Shown here: one piece after another, positions 40,271 through 51,954 of the stretch
Layout: each line of letters starts with the position of its first letter
Numbering within the stretch: position 1 is the stretch's first letter
DNA from: Datnioides undecimradiatus
Taxonomy: Eukaryota > Chordata > Actinopteri > Lobotiformes > Datnioididae
Reading direction: 5' to 3'
NCBI GenBank assembly: GCA_008933995.1
Contig: WARS01000044.1
Location: 2,934,866-2,998,865 of the forward strand
DNA length: 64,000 bases
Notes under the pieces: generated by a model
Database searches by the model: none
What the model saw: the letters and a program-made list of their open reading frames with translations, nothing else
What the model was told of the DNA's origin: nothing
Made by a program: the position numbers and the translations under genes

Positions 40271-43200
40271 AGTCTGTATGTGCGTACGTGATAAGCAAGA
40301 AAGATGCAGTGTGTTTGTGTGTTTGCTGCTGTATGTGGGTGGCAGACAGACACCAGCTACAACAACTGTTGGTGCATTCCAAGTCCAAGTCACAGAGACA
40401 AATAACCAACCATTAGGTTATGTTTCATGACTGGTTAAATAAAAGTTGACATTCTCCGCCTTGATATCATGGTTCTTGTTCAAGAATCAGCAAATGCATC
40501 TTTTATTCTTCACAGTCTAATTCATGTGATATCCATCCAGGGATTCAAGTAGATAAGATAAAACATTATGTCTGTTTCAGAAATAAGGCCATAAGAGGTT
40601 ATTTTGACCTAGAGTATATGTAAGATGGTATCATTTCATGGGAGTTATTGAGAAATAATATCTATATGCATCTTGAAAAAAAAACCTATTTCATAAGGAA
40701 ACACATTTGTAAATCCCTCTAATAGAAATAAACTAACTCATCCAACATTGTATTGAACTTTATAGCTCACTTATAACATGCATTGGTCAGCCTGTTCCAT
40801 GCCACATGTGTGAATGTTCAAACAATGCTCCTAACCAGCCGAATGAATTAATGAATGTGCCTCATAATGTGCCTCAGAAAACTCATCCAAATGCCCAATA
40901 ATTGCTGTACTTATTGGTCCGAGCTGCTCCATCATGACAAAACTAGCATCGTCACTGTTCAAGTAATATTTGTGTGATCTTAAATGTGTTGCTGAACTGA
41001 ATTGGGAGGAAATTGGGTGGAATCAAAAAGACTATATGAAATACCAAACTCTCTGCAAAAAATAAATAATTAAAAACATACACGCAGCATACATTCACAA
41101 ATGACAGCTGGAAGATACCCAGAGTCATTATCTGTAGCCTCCATCCTCTGCCAATTCCATAAGCACTTTTTCCCAACTTTCTGGGCTCAGCAGCGAAATA
41201 AGACCGAGGGAAAACAGTGCAGAGCTGAACAGAAGGCTAGTGTGCCAATTAGACAAGGCACCAGGCTTATTTCCTGTGCTGCAAGCTAGCGTGCTGGAGC
41301 TACATCGAAGGCGCCTCTTCTTCTTCTTCTCTGGGCAAACTGAGCACTGAAGACTGCAGCTGACTTCCTGCCAGTCTCTTCATCTGTGCTGTCTTGACCC
41401 CATGCCATCCAGAGTCTAAAAGCACCTGGACAGGAAATATGTCCACACATGCACTCAAGCAACAACAAGCTACTTCTGTAAACACACCGTGACTCAATGC
41501 ATGTGTAACAACACGCACGGATAAGACGAGTGGCTGATTTCCGCCACCTCTGAGGTCAACGCTTCGCACAGACCGACAACTGATCACTGTTGTGGGAACA
41601 GAAGTTCTCCCTCTCTCACTAACTCTCTCCGAGTCTCACCATCCTTTCCTCTGCCAACTTACCCAGACTGCCCTGCTACTAGGACAGCCCCAAGACAGTC
41701 TGCCCTGGCAGCTGCTGCATTCTCTGTGCCCGCATGTCTGCTGGCCCTTCTGAGTTGCCAGCTGCATCTGAGACCAGCATCCCAACCAGGGATGTGGTGG
41801 AAGAGAAGGGAAAGGAAAGGGATGGAGAGGAGAGGAGAGGAGAGGAGAGGAGAGGAGAGGAGAGAGCAATGCACAGAGGAACATGCCTCCAAAAACTGCA
41901 GCCAAATCATTGCTGTGGACCAAAGGTTCGGAGACAGATCGAAGGGGTGGGGGGTGGGAGGGCGGTTCTACTGTCATCACAGAGCTGTGTAAAAATCACA
42001 ACTTTATACAACGCTGAAAGGACTCGATGGAAAGCAAGCGTGACCAAATATCCATTACATTTGGGCTGAATTTCAATCGAACTCGAGGCCAAAGGGTCTA
42101 AGTCAGTTTAATATGCTCGTCCCAGAGGTATTTTTAATCCGACCTCTGAAAATTCCCCTCGTCTTGGGCGTGAAAACCTGAATTATTCATAAGCAATATC
42201 AATATTTCAAGATATGGACTAATCTAATTGGATTAAAGACGTGCTTAATGAGGCCTTGCGTGTCTAAGAGATGCATATTTTAAAACCTGACCATTTCACC
42301 CAGTGTTTAATCCTCACTATGATTTTGTTCATCTCTGTGTACTATGTGCCAACTGAAGCTTAATGAGGAAGTGAAGCCTTTTGGCTTTTGATGTACTGTA
42401 AACAGAACCAATTTTCAATGCTGCAAAGGAAAATAAACATGCAAAAAAGAAAACACTGAATGTTTTCTTACAACCTATTTATATTTTTAACATCTATAAA
42501 GAAATAATTTTTATAAAAAAAATCACTGAGGTCCTTTTTTCATCTGATGGTATTCGCAATTTCAAAGACAGTTTAAAAACCTGTGAGGGTAGATTCACAA
42601 GCGAGTTCACTGGAAAGGGCTCATTCTATATCGAGAAACCTTGAAATAGTAAAACTGTTTAGTGGTAAGCCAAATGATTGAAGAAAAGCATAAACAGCAT
42701 TGCCACATTTGCTGGAGTGATAAACGTGGACTCATCCATCTTTGCCTGCACACAGCTCCTAATCGCTGCCGTGTGACAAACCAACGGAGAAAGACGCACT
42801 TTTCTATCCTAGCAACACCTCACCCCCCATCACTTTCACACTACCCAACTCCATCTTATCACTTCCTTACCTCCTCCTTCTTCTCTGCTCGTTATATTTC
42901 CCTCTCCTCTGCTCCTTTACCATTAAAAGAATAAGGAAACCCTTGAATTTCAATCCATCTAAGAATTCATTAAGTGTTAAAAAGCTGTCTTTTCTGCAGA
43001 CATGGTCGACTATTGTAAACTTTAGTCTGGAGAGGAGTCTCCTATTCTTCCCTTTTCCCAATGATGGATTTCAACACTTGTATAGATCTTCAAAAGATAG
43101 GCAGGGGGCCACATCTCATCATTTCAGATAGATAGATATTGTTATATTCCCAAAAGACCTACAAGTAAGTTGTAAGAGTTTGGGATATAAAAAGTGATCT

Positions 43201-46200
43201 AGAGAGACATGCTCTCAAACAGGCAGGCTGACAGACAGACAAATGGAAAGAAGATGGTTGGCAGACTGAAAGACAAGCAGAATCACAGATGGGCCAAGAC
43301 AGAGGCAAGCGAAAACAGTGGAAGACATGAACATACAAAAGAGAAGTCCAGGCCAGTCTCACCCTGAACCCAGAGGAATTCTTCTTTGCCTCAGCTTTCA
43401 GCCGTGTTGCCTTTAAGACTGCTTTCGTCTTTTTGTAGTCCTGCTTCCCTGTAAACACAAAACAATTGGGGCAAATGAAACAACTGACAAATATTCTGAA
43501 TGACAATTTCAGTCATTGTTACCAGGTAAGCAGGTCTGCACAAGATACAGTCCCTGATCTAGTCCTCTGGGAACCAACTTTTTGTTTTTACACTTCAGGT
43601 TTTCTTTAAACGAGTTCAAACAAAGGATATATAATGTGCATTTTGGTGAGACTTCTTGCTGCCAGCAACCAGATGTGTTTCCCTGTTTTGAGTTTTTATG
43701 CTAGGCTAAACAAATAATCTTCTGGGTATAGCTCAACATTTAATATGCTCTAAGAGGTGAAACTAAATTCTGTTACAGTCACAACTACAGTAGGTGTCTC
43801 ACATTTACTCAAAATAACCAACCAAATAAGCAGAATAATGCAAGTCATAGGACAAGTGACTTGAAACAAGTGACTGTAAAATGTAATGTCAACTAAAGGT
43901 TAACAAAGTGAGAAAAAAGGCTAACTGCGTTGAAATTTCACCGTATGTACTACTAAATGTACCCACACACCTTTGTCTGCACATGCATCCAAAATACAAA
44001 GAGTCTTTTCTGGCCTGAGCTGCACACAGCTCACCTGTGCTTGTCTGACTTCCCATGGGCTCAACTCTCAAGGGTGAGTCTTGTGGGCAAACTGGCCACC
44101 TGGTAAAGCGTGTGTGCGTGTGTGCGTATGTGTGTGTGTGTGTACGCGCGTGTGTGTGAGGGTGTTTCACACGAGGCAGAGCCGGCTGTCTTGGTCTAAT
44201 TAGAAACAACACACTCCAGGAAAAGGAACTTTGCTAACAATAGGGTGGAAAGGCAACAGCTTGCTGAACAGTGTGTGTGTGTGTGAGAGAGAGAGACAGT
44301 TCTGCTACTTCTACATTTGTGAGAACCAATTTATAAGCTGAGATAGTAAACATACTACTGAGTCCTTAGAGATGTTATGTTAGAAAGCTAGTTCAGGGTT
44401 GAATTAAGAGTTATGATCAAAGAGTTGAGGTTAGTCATAAAGGTCAGATGAACTTTACAATTATTGGCTGTGGCATAAATTGACGGTCCTCATAAGGACA
44501 GAGGTACAATAGAGCAGTGCGAGTATGTGTGTGTGAGACTCAGACTGAGCCTCCGGGTCAGCTTCGAGGTTTTCTCAGCTGGTGAGATGACACGCGAAGG
44601 CCGCTTGGAGTTTTTTACTCCCAGCCAATTAAGCCTAATTTGCATTGAAAGAGGGAACAAGAGAAGGAGGAAGGAAAGGATGAAGGACATCCACATCCAT
44701 CTGGAACGGTTGTGGGAGAGAAAAGAGAGAAAATGAACTCATGAGTAAGGAGGGGTAAGGAGGTGTGTGCATGTTGTGATCCCGCAAACAAACAGAGCTG
44801 CAAATAACTGAGCATGATGTCTCCTGAGGAGCAGAAGATCTCCTCTTCTGACGACAGCCATGGAGGAGAAAAGGGATGGTCATTAGCATGTCTTTCACTT
44901 TTTTAACTAGTTTCTCTCCCTGTAGTTCTTTTCCTTGCCAGATCTTGCACTCATTTGTCTTTCTTTTTCCATCCTTCTTGGTGTCGGACTCCTCCTTCAC
45001 CTCCCTCTGACTCAGTGGAGGCCTAATAGAAATGGGGAGCATGTTGCCAGTAGCAGGCAGTGAGCTAGTGGGAATTCATTAGGAGGGCCACTGGATGTCT
45101 CCTCCACTTGTCAGAAAGTGGAGAGGGGGAAATTTGATTGGAGGGCACCTCAGGTTACTCACCATTCACAGAAAATTGTGCAGGGACTTTCGGACTGCAA
45201 ATGGCTGGTTGGGTAAACACAACACAGCCTTCGAGAAGTAAGATCACACATTAGAAATTGCAAAACAAAGAAAAAATAAAGAGAGCCAGATCAAACTGTT
45301 TAAAATGCACAAAGAAACATACTTATGGTAATTATCTTGCATTTAACAACGGGTAAACTACTGCAGCTAAACAGTACCAAGTCAGCCAGAAGCATAGACC
45401 AAACATGCTAGCCCTTGTTAGCAACAATATGCCTCATCCATTTGCTTTGTATCAGTCTGTTAATGCTCATTTTGTAATCATGATTGTACATAATGCCTTC
45501 AATAAAGAGTTTTTGAAAGGTGAAAATAGCTCTCCAAGCTGACAAGCCCAACTGACAGCTAATTGGCTGTGAGTCAATGGCAGAAATTCACAAAAGCTGA
45601 ACAAATTGCACCGATTTGATTCACCTCTGTGAGCAAATCCACTGTCCACAGACATTACATTTATCATATTTATATATAGTTTCTAATATCCTGGATATCT
45701 GAGAATAGACATTCCTCATTTACAGGAATGGTAGTACACTGTGTAAACCAGGGAAAAATGTAAAAAAAAAAAAAAGTTGTACACTTAGATACACAATTGA
45801 AGCCCACAAACGTCCAAGCTGTATTTTCGATTTTGATACTACTTTGCTTTGTCTGGTTATCTGTGTGTCCTCAAGGCAGCTTTTCTGCAGCAAAGCGCCC
45901 AAGGATAGTCAAACACAGAACAATATCAGAACTTATGGAAGCTGGGGTTTCAATTTCAAAGGCAGAATCTTTTCCCAGCATTTATAACATCTCCAAAAAA
46001 CTGCTTCCGAAACACACCTGTGCTGTCTTTTTTCTTCTCCTCTCATTCATCAGGTGGCTAAAGTTGTTCCAAGTCTACATCGAGAAATTATGTTTATATT
46101 CAAAAAATTCATCACAGCCCAATACACCCATAGCCATCTGCTGGGAATCAATACTTTAGAACAAAATCAGAATAATTACACCACGTAGGAGAATGAATTG

Positions 46201-49200
46201 TTGATACTGAGGAGAAATGCCAGAGAATTACATCAGGCTGTGTGAGCTATTGTAATGTTTCATTTCAATGGTGTACTTTTTAAAACCTTGTGTTGACTTT
46301 TTCCTGTTTATGTGAGTCTGGAGCACGCGCGCACACACACGCACACACACACACACAGTCAGATGTTATTGCATTGGGCTCATGAGCAGTCCTATTTGTC
46401 ATTGCCGTTCCCCTCGCTACACCAGCACTGTAGACGCTTTCTGTCACCAATTATCTACCTGCGCCTTGCTACACGCCGTCCTCCCATCCCTCCCTGCTTC
46501 TGCCTGCCACACTGAAAAGGCATCACTGTCCTCCAGTACGGCAACGCCAATGCCGTGTCTCAGAGGAACATTAGCCCTTGTAAGGCGGCCTAGAGTGCCT
46601 GCTGAGAGGCTTCCCTGAGTGCGCCTTTCATTGAAGTCATCACTGATTTCATGTCAAGAGGACAAGAGAAAAGTGGAAATGGCCCTCACTCCCCCCACAC
46701 CACTCACTGTACATTCCCTTAGATGTGTGTCTTACGATGTTTCCTTGCTTGTTAGTCATTGCAGTTACCTGTAAATGGTGTCTGATTAAGACTGAGGAGA
46801 AATTAGTTTTTATACTGAGCTATTGTTCTGCTTAGCATAATGAGACAGGTAGGGGGTATTAGCTAAAATTAGCCACATGTGATTTAGCACTCATAAGGAG
46901 GAGGGGGGAAGGTATGTGATTTGAGTGTTGCTGACATTGTCCATTAAAGTAATGCCTGAAGAGGGGTGGAGATGTAAGAGTACAGCAGTTTATCTGTATG
47001 AAAAGAAATCACTTCAGTAAAAAATTGAAACAAATCATTTATTCCTGTCACACTCATCAGTTCTGTGTCATTTTTACCAAAGATATAGCATGTAATAAAA
47101 AAAAAAAACTATGTCGATGTTGCATCAAATGCGTTATGGCCAACTATAACTGCAGCAGTAGAAAACTCCCAGCAGAACAGAGTGATGCGACAATATGGAT
47201 GATGCACTAAAAGCACATTTACATTGCTAACAAGAAGCAGTGTGGAGACAAGATACAGTGCAGAACAACTGCTTCAGATGATGGAGTCAAGAGTACCACT
47301 GTTACAGATCAACTAGTTTCCCTGTTAACTACTGACTTCTGTCTAAATGCTTTAGTGCTTTCTTTTAGTCAAACAGGAACAGATGTTGGAAAGATAGCAT
47401 TTAGTCGCCTTTATGAATTACTTATTGTCATCACCTGATTCTTCTTTGAGTGTTGGTGGTGTGAAACTGTGCCGCCAAATATTTTGTTTGGTTTAGAGTA
47501 AGAAAAAAAATCTTATTTAAGACTGGACCATTGTGCAAAATTAAAACTGCAACACTGTGCAATATGTTGCACACAAAATGATTAAAGAATCCTTAATGAG
47601 TAGTTCCTGAAAAACACTCCAGGACTACAGAATCTATAATGATGAGTCAACTTGAGCAAACCACCTGAACATCCGACTGTGCAAACATGAGCCATATACA
47701 ATTATGTCTGTAAAAGTGATGGTTTTTAAAATGACATATATTCATTCATTTATCATTCATTCATAATGTCTTTGTAAATCTGTGTGTGCATGCTTGCATC
47801 TGTGGGGACTGGCCATGCTGAATATGCACTACATGCAGAGTGATTTGGACAGACAGACCACTGTCCAGTACTCTCTGAGAGCCCTGGGACAATTCAGGCA
47901 ACACACTGACAGCGTGTCTGACAGTTCCTCATACCCTGCTTTGCTTCTGCGTGTCTGTGTGGCATGGCGGCCAAATAGTCAGTGACCACATGGTGCGGAT
48001 CGCTGGCATCTGCTGGGGTGCATGGTAGTGGAACTGGAGGGCTGATGCCAGACACATGGGAAATATTCATGCTTTGCCCTTTGCATCATGTGAGGAGAGG
48101 AGAGGCAAAATATCACAATGCATATAAGATTTGCAGTAAAAATGTATGACTAAAGATTATCCATTATGTAATAAGGGGATAACTGCTATACAATCATTTA
48201 TAGAGTAGCCTACCTACACAGATATGAGTGAAATATTTCGCCCACATATTCATTTCTAATCCCAATTTCACAAAGTACAATTTCATGTTTGATCTTTTTC
48301 ACAATGTGGAATGATGCCTTTTAAAGCCAATAGTTTCCAATTCGTCTTTTTGTATTTCAAATTTTGTGTGTCTTTGTCCAAGCAGACACTTACAGCAGCA
48401 ATCATTACTTGAGCAGAGTGACCACTTGCACTTCCACGTAAGAACACTATAGCTTTACCTCTCCTGAGGGTAGCTCGGCGCAGTCAATTATAACAGGCTT
48501 AATAACCGTATTTAAAAGGAGAGTGTCAACAGTGGCCCCTTGATGGCCATCTGACATGACAAATGCACTCCAGCAGAGATGATGGTACAGCTCAACAACC
48601 GGCCTGGACTACTGCTGATGTTCCTTGAATAAGCCACCCTATTACGAATTCAAATTACCATGTGTGGCCTGTTCCAGCTATCAAAAGAACCAGCCCCATG
48701 CTATCTTTGAAGATTTCATTTTCGTCTCCAACGTCTCCCCCCCCCCCTCTGTTTTCCACCTTTTCTGTTAAACAGTGGTTCACTGAAATTGCCTGATGGC
48801 CATTCTTTTCAGAAAGGAACAAATGTGGTAGAAATTGAAGGGTTGGAAGGAGGCAGAGAGGTAGACAGAGAGAGAGAGAGGACCAAAGTGTCCCTGACAC
48901 CTGTGTAACATATTTTTGAATTGATGAGATGTGCTGTGAAAGAAAACACTAAATGGGAAGGAAAAAACAAGATTTTCCACACCCTTGGTAGGGGATGTGA
49001 CAGTGGGAGATGAGCTTGTTATGTTATGTCTGTCTCTCATTTGTTGAACCTGCCGGGTTTTACACAATAGCAGATGGTTAAGGGATACCTGTGGGCTAAA
49101 TAATCCTATTCTTCTGCCCCACTATGAAAATATATACACCCGTCATGCTGTTTTATGAGACACCAGCCCTTATGGCAATGTTACTATTGCTGTCAGAATC

Positions 49201-51940
49201 CCTTTTTTCATTTTAGAGAAGTAACATTTAGCTTAAGAGACCGTTTCATGTGTCCTGTTAACACAAAAGTAACACCAGGAAATATAAAACCTAGACTATT
49301 TGCAGGTTGTGAATCACTGGGGGCCAACAAAGGTCCACTGGGGGGTAACGCCACCAAAATAATGTCATAGTTGACACAGACTTCAGATGGGGGAGGGGAG
49401 GATTAGTACAGAACATTTTACTTGATAAATTAAATATATCATTAACCTAACATCTAACACAGGAAAATGGATTATCATATGTAATCAATTTTCAGTTCAA
49501 ATTTTAGTTATATGGTGGAAAACATATAGAGCAGGTTAAGATGTACACAATGTACCCAAAAAACAGGCATATACAGAGGTTAATGAAAAACAGACTAGAA
49601 ATGGGGTGAACAGCCTCTAGAGAATGCCTGATATGGCTTCACTTGACTTGCTGATCACTGATTTACAGATTGATATGTATATTTGTGAACTAAATAAAGG
49701 AACTGTTATATATTGTTTGATTTATGAGTTGAATAACTAAATGAAGCCACTCAATTGTGAAAGTTTTGCAAGCAACCGGAAAACAAAATAGAAAGAAGTC
49801 ACTTCATAAAATACTTTTCTTCTTAACTCTAGACTAGGCAGCCACTTCAAATCTAAGGTAGTCTGTGCAGTGTCAGAATCTTTCGGATAAATGTTCACAT
49901 TGGGGGACTGATTAAAGAAATCACCGGTATCTTTGAAGCAAGATGGCAAACCGGATACGATAGGGTACAAGATATGATTCGAGATCTGTGCTCAGCTGGG
50001 CCATTGTTGCAGAGAGTCTCTTGGGTCAAGGCTTAAGTGGGTGAGATAAATATAAAGTCATCATGGCGTCTCCTCACGTATTGTGCTGTAGCTGGGTGGA
50101 TGACCATCCTCTGACTGATGGGATGAACTGTTTGTGTTCTCCGGATGTTCTGGTTTGAGGAGAATCATGGTACAAAGGACCCGTCTCCAGAAACGATGCT
50201 GACCAGTACCTACTAACACTAGTGTTCACCTAGAATGACTACAAAGACAACAGCATCCTCTAATAGTGTGCATATATCACCACCTAAAATTTTAACTTTC
50301 ACCATGTAAAATTGCTGCACTGCCACACACACTCATTCCCCATTCTCCTCACCTGGTACATCTTTACTATCTACACATATGGATTCTGTATTTTAGCAAA
50401 GTCTGGAAATAAAGCTCTCACACAATCATACTCAGTCGTTCAGATGATTAAATGTAATGTACCATTGAGATGCAGACTCATTCATATGCATCAACATTTT
50501 TGTGGTGCTTTGATCATTAACGGCTGAATAAGAGGCTGATCCACATGCACACATTCCAAGGTGGACTTGATTTATAAAAATGATTTATAAAGGGAACAAT
50601 GCTTGCAGATGTTCCTGCACACAGTTTTATAAACATCATCATTTTTTTGCCACATTTAATTTTGTTTAGTGGGGTTTTTTTTCGTTCATTTACACTTTTA
50701 ACATGGATCCTACAAATAGTTTCATAACAGTCTCAAAAATCGTGGCCATTTTTGCCTCTAATAAAATTACTCACTCACTTTTCCTGTACACAACATGCAC
50801 CTCCTTGGAGGAGAGGCGAGCTTCTCTTTGTGTTTACATCAGTTATTGCTGCTCACAATTATCCAGCTTTGCCACTGGCGACCTTTTCGTTTTGCTCCAC
50901 AAGAGGAAAACAAAAACAAAAAGACATGATGTGAGCTGTGATCTTCAAGCAACCACAGCTGGCATGCTAAAGGGGACCAAACTTTTGATTGATATCGACC
51001 ATATTGCCTTAGTTAGGCCTTTGTGATGTGAGGGGAAAGATGGGGAAACAAAATACCGCAGGATTAGAGTGGTATTAAACTTTGACAAAACAGCTTCTGA
51101 CATGATATCAAAGGGACAGTTTTTTTAAAGCGTAGAATTCACTGTCCGTCAGTGATGTGACCTTAGATGCTGTCTGTTCATCTCCGAGTGTAATTACTTC
51201 CACAGCGTGTATACTGGTTCTAATCCGGTGAGTCTGGTTAAAGTTTCTCTTCAATCCAGTACAAATTGGAAAAGTTTCCAGGCCTGTGCAAAGAGATTAT
51301 GCTAATTTCTGCATAGCCAACACTGATAGAAAGTTCTCAGAAGAACTGGTCTGTTAGGCGGTTTGGGATATATGTGAAACCACCACAGAATTGTTCACTG
51401 CAACAGAGCATCATGTGTGATTTATTGAGTGCGACATTAGCTCGTTTCTATGAAAGAACACACAGTTGATTACTGTGTTGTGGTAGAAGTGCCCACATCA
51501 AGCAGAGAGTTATGATTTTTCCTGAAATGGAGTTACACAACAAGTCAAATACTAATCTCAACTGTCAAAAAGCATCATGAACTAATTTACTGAACTTATT
51601 GTTTTAATTGTCAGTTAATATATTGATTATGTATTTGATTAAACTATCAATCATTTAGTAATACAAAATGGGTTATTTATGGGAAACGCCCCAAGAGCCC
51701 AGAGAATTTATTACATGTTATGAAACAAAGAATTTCTTCAGATCTGTTTCTAACCGCTGTCAGAATATGAACTGGCAGCACCAAATATTGTTTCTTGATG
51801 TGATTACAGCTGACTAATTTACCGTTGATCAACTATTTTACTAACCAGAACAAAGATGAATAAATGGATGAAGACTTACCAATCTGTTTTCTGTACTGAT
51901 CAACTGGTAATCCAGTCGAACCGGCATCCTTCCTCCCCAT
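36689..51940 (-). CDS. triqk: triqk, triple QxxK/R motif-containing membrane protein (three coding exons)
   Basis: Coding parts are 51940-51880, 43448-43363 and 36796-36689, giving 84 residues plus TAA; the mammalian protein is about 86. The N-terminus starts MGRKDA and carries the family signature of three consecutive QxxK motifs: QYRK (15-18), QIGK (19-22) and QDYK (23-26). A basic stretch follows (K26 to K43, including LKAEAKK). One hydrophobic membrane segment lies at about residues 51-71 (AFLVIAAILFF...YAFFYL), then a short acidic tail ending DMDVD. The family is known as a small vertebrate ER-membrane protein; its biochemical role is poorly defined, and nothing here adds an enzymatic motif. 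Every exon edge has AG/GT signals, and the codon split between exons 1 and 2 (G + GG) restores Gly21 in the second motif. The start codon has A at -3 and G at +4. No frameshift or missing motif is seen, so the gene looks intact. Confidence 0.95.
38423..38439. repeat. T17 homopolymer
   Basis: Seventeen T in triqk intron 3, on the + strand. Confidence 0.95.
38480..38720. promoter_or_regulatory. Intronic CNE-like block (triqk intron 3)
   Basis: Dense homeodomain-type cores (gattacaatc, tcattagg, ctcattagc, ctaatcaa) and a SOX-like gaacaatg (about 38597-38604) in unique sequence with CpG (gagcgctcgttc). One of the strongest candidates by texture. Conservation not measured. Confidence 0.38.
39310..39490. 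promoter_or_regulatory. Intronic CNE-like block (triqk intron 3)
   Basis: Unique block with gacaattaaaag, cgcttaattgg and cattagcc cores, between a purine-rich run (39180-39260) and AT-rich sequence. Confidence 0.3.
40210..40269. repeat. (TG)n microsatellite in triqk intron 3
   Basis: About 30 TG units with one C interruption at 40220. Long frames crossing it on both strands are artefacts. Confidence 0.97.
41824..41866 (+). repeat. (GGAGA)n pentanucleotide repeat in triqk intron 3
   Basis: About eight tandem copies of a purine pentamer inside a wider purine-rich run. Confidence 0.95.
42100..42285. promoter_or_regulatory. Intronic CNE-like block (triqk intron 3)
   Basis: Contains a near-palindrome taatctaattggatta (42220-42235) made of homeodomain cores, aattattcataagc and POU-like atgcatat (42271-42278). 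Unique, no simple repeats. Strong candidate by texture; conservation not measured. Confidence 0.38.
43363..43448 (-). CDS. triqk: triqk exon 3 (middle coding exon)
   Basis: Eighty-six bases follow the acceptor tgtttacag and precede the donor gtgaga. The first two bases complete Gly21; 28 whole codons follow (K22 to R49), including QDYKKTK and LKAEAKK. These are the third QxxK motif and the lysine-rich linker before the membrane helix. The exon ends in phase 0. The linker after LKAEAKK (NSSGFR) is the part I would expect to vary most between species. Confidence 0.93.
44109..44158. repeat. Imperfect (TG)n with CG units, triqk intron 2
   Basis: TG array interrupted by CG and TA pairs (gtgcgtgtgtgcgtatg, tacgcgcg). 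Confidence 0.9.
46331..46357. repeat. (CA)n microsatellite, triqk intron 2
   Basis: CA repeat with a CG interruption, preceded by cgcgcgc. Confidence 0.92.
46370..46640. promoter_or_regulatory. Intronic CNE-like block (triqk intron 2)
   Basis: Unique, CpG-bearing sequence (cccctcgctac, gtagacgctttc, acacgccgtcc) with accaattatc. No family-like coding frame was recognised, though open frames exist on the + strand. Confidence 0.28.
48440..48640. promoter_or_regulatory. Intronic CNE-like block (triqk intron 2)
   Basis: Unique block with ctcggcgcagtcaatta, cttaataaccg and cagcagagatgatgg. Judged by texture. Confidence 0.27.
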
Positions 51941-51954
51941 CCTCCTTCCTCAGG
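51880..51954 (-). CDS. triqk: triqk exon 2 (first coding exon, with 14-nt 5' leader)
   Basis: The acceptor is a long pyrimidine tract ending ctcctcag at 51955, then 14 leader bases (CCTGAGGAAGGAGG), then ATG at 51940-51938. Sixty-one coding bases encode residues 1-20 and the first base of Gly21. The donor after 51880 is gtaagt, a strong consensus. The start is chosen because the encoded MGRKDA...QYRKQIG matches the known family N-terminus and the Kozak context is good. Confidence 0.93.

Larger units (their letters stand above)
36797..43362 (-). other. triqk: triqk intron 3 (6566 bp)
   Basis: This intron runs from gtgaga (43362) to ccttctcag (36797), phase 0. It holds a T17 run (38423-38439), a long TG array (40210-40269), a GGAGA pentamer array (41824-41863), and CNE-like blocks at 38480-38720, 39310-39480 and 42100-42285. 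No coding sequence other than read-through from the last exon was recognised. Confidence 0.85.
43449..51879 (-). other. triqk: triqk intron 2 (8431 bp)
   Basis: This intron runs from gtaagt (51879) to tgtttacag (43449) and splits Gly21. Inside are TG/CA microsatellites at 44109-44158 and 46331-46357, a C11 run at 48737-48747, and non-repetitive CNE-like blocks at about 44570-44645, 46370-46640 and 48440-48640. No nested gene was recognised on either strand; the reading frames seen are short and lack family features. Confidence 0.85.

Noticed and set aside
39903..40430. 175-codon + strand frame
   Set aside because: Runs straight through a (TG)30 microsatellite inside triqk intron 3; Cys-Val repeat is an artefact.
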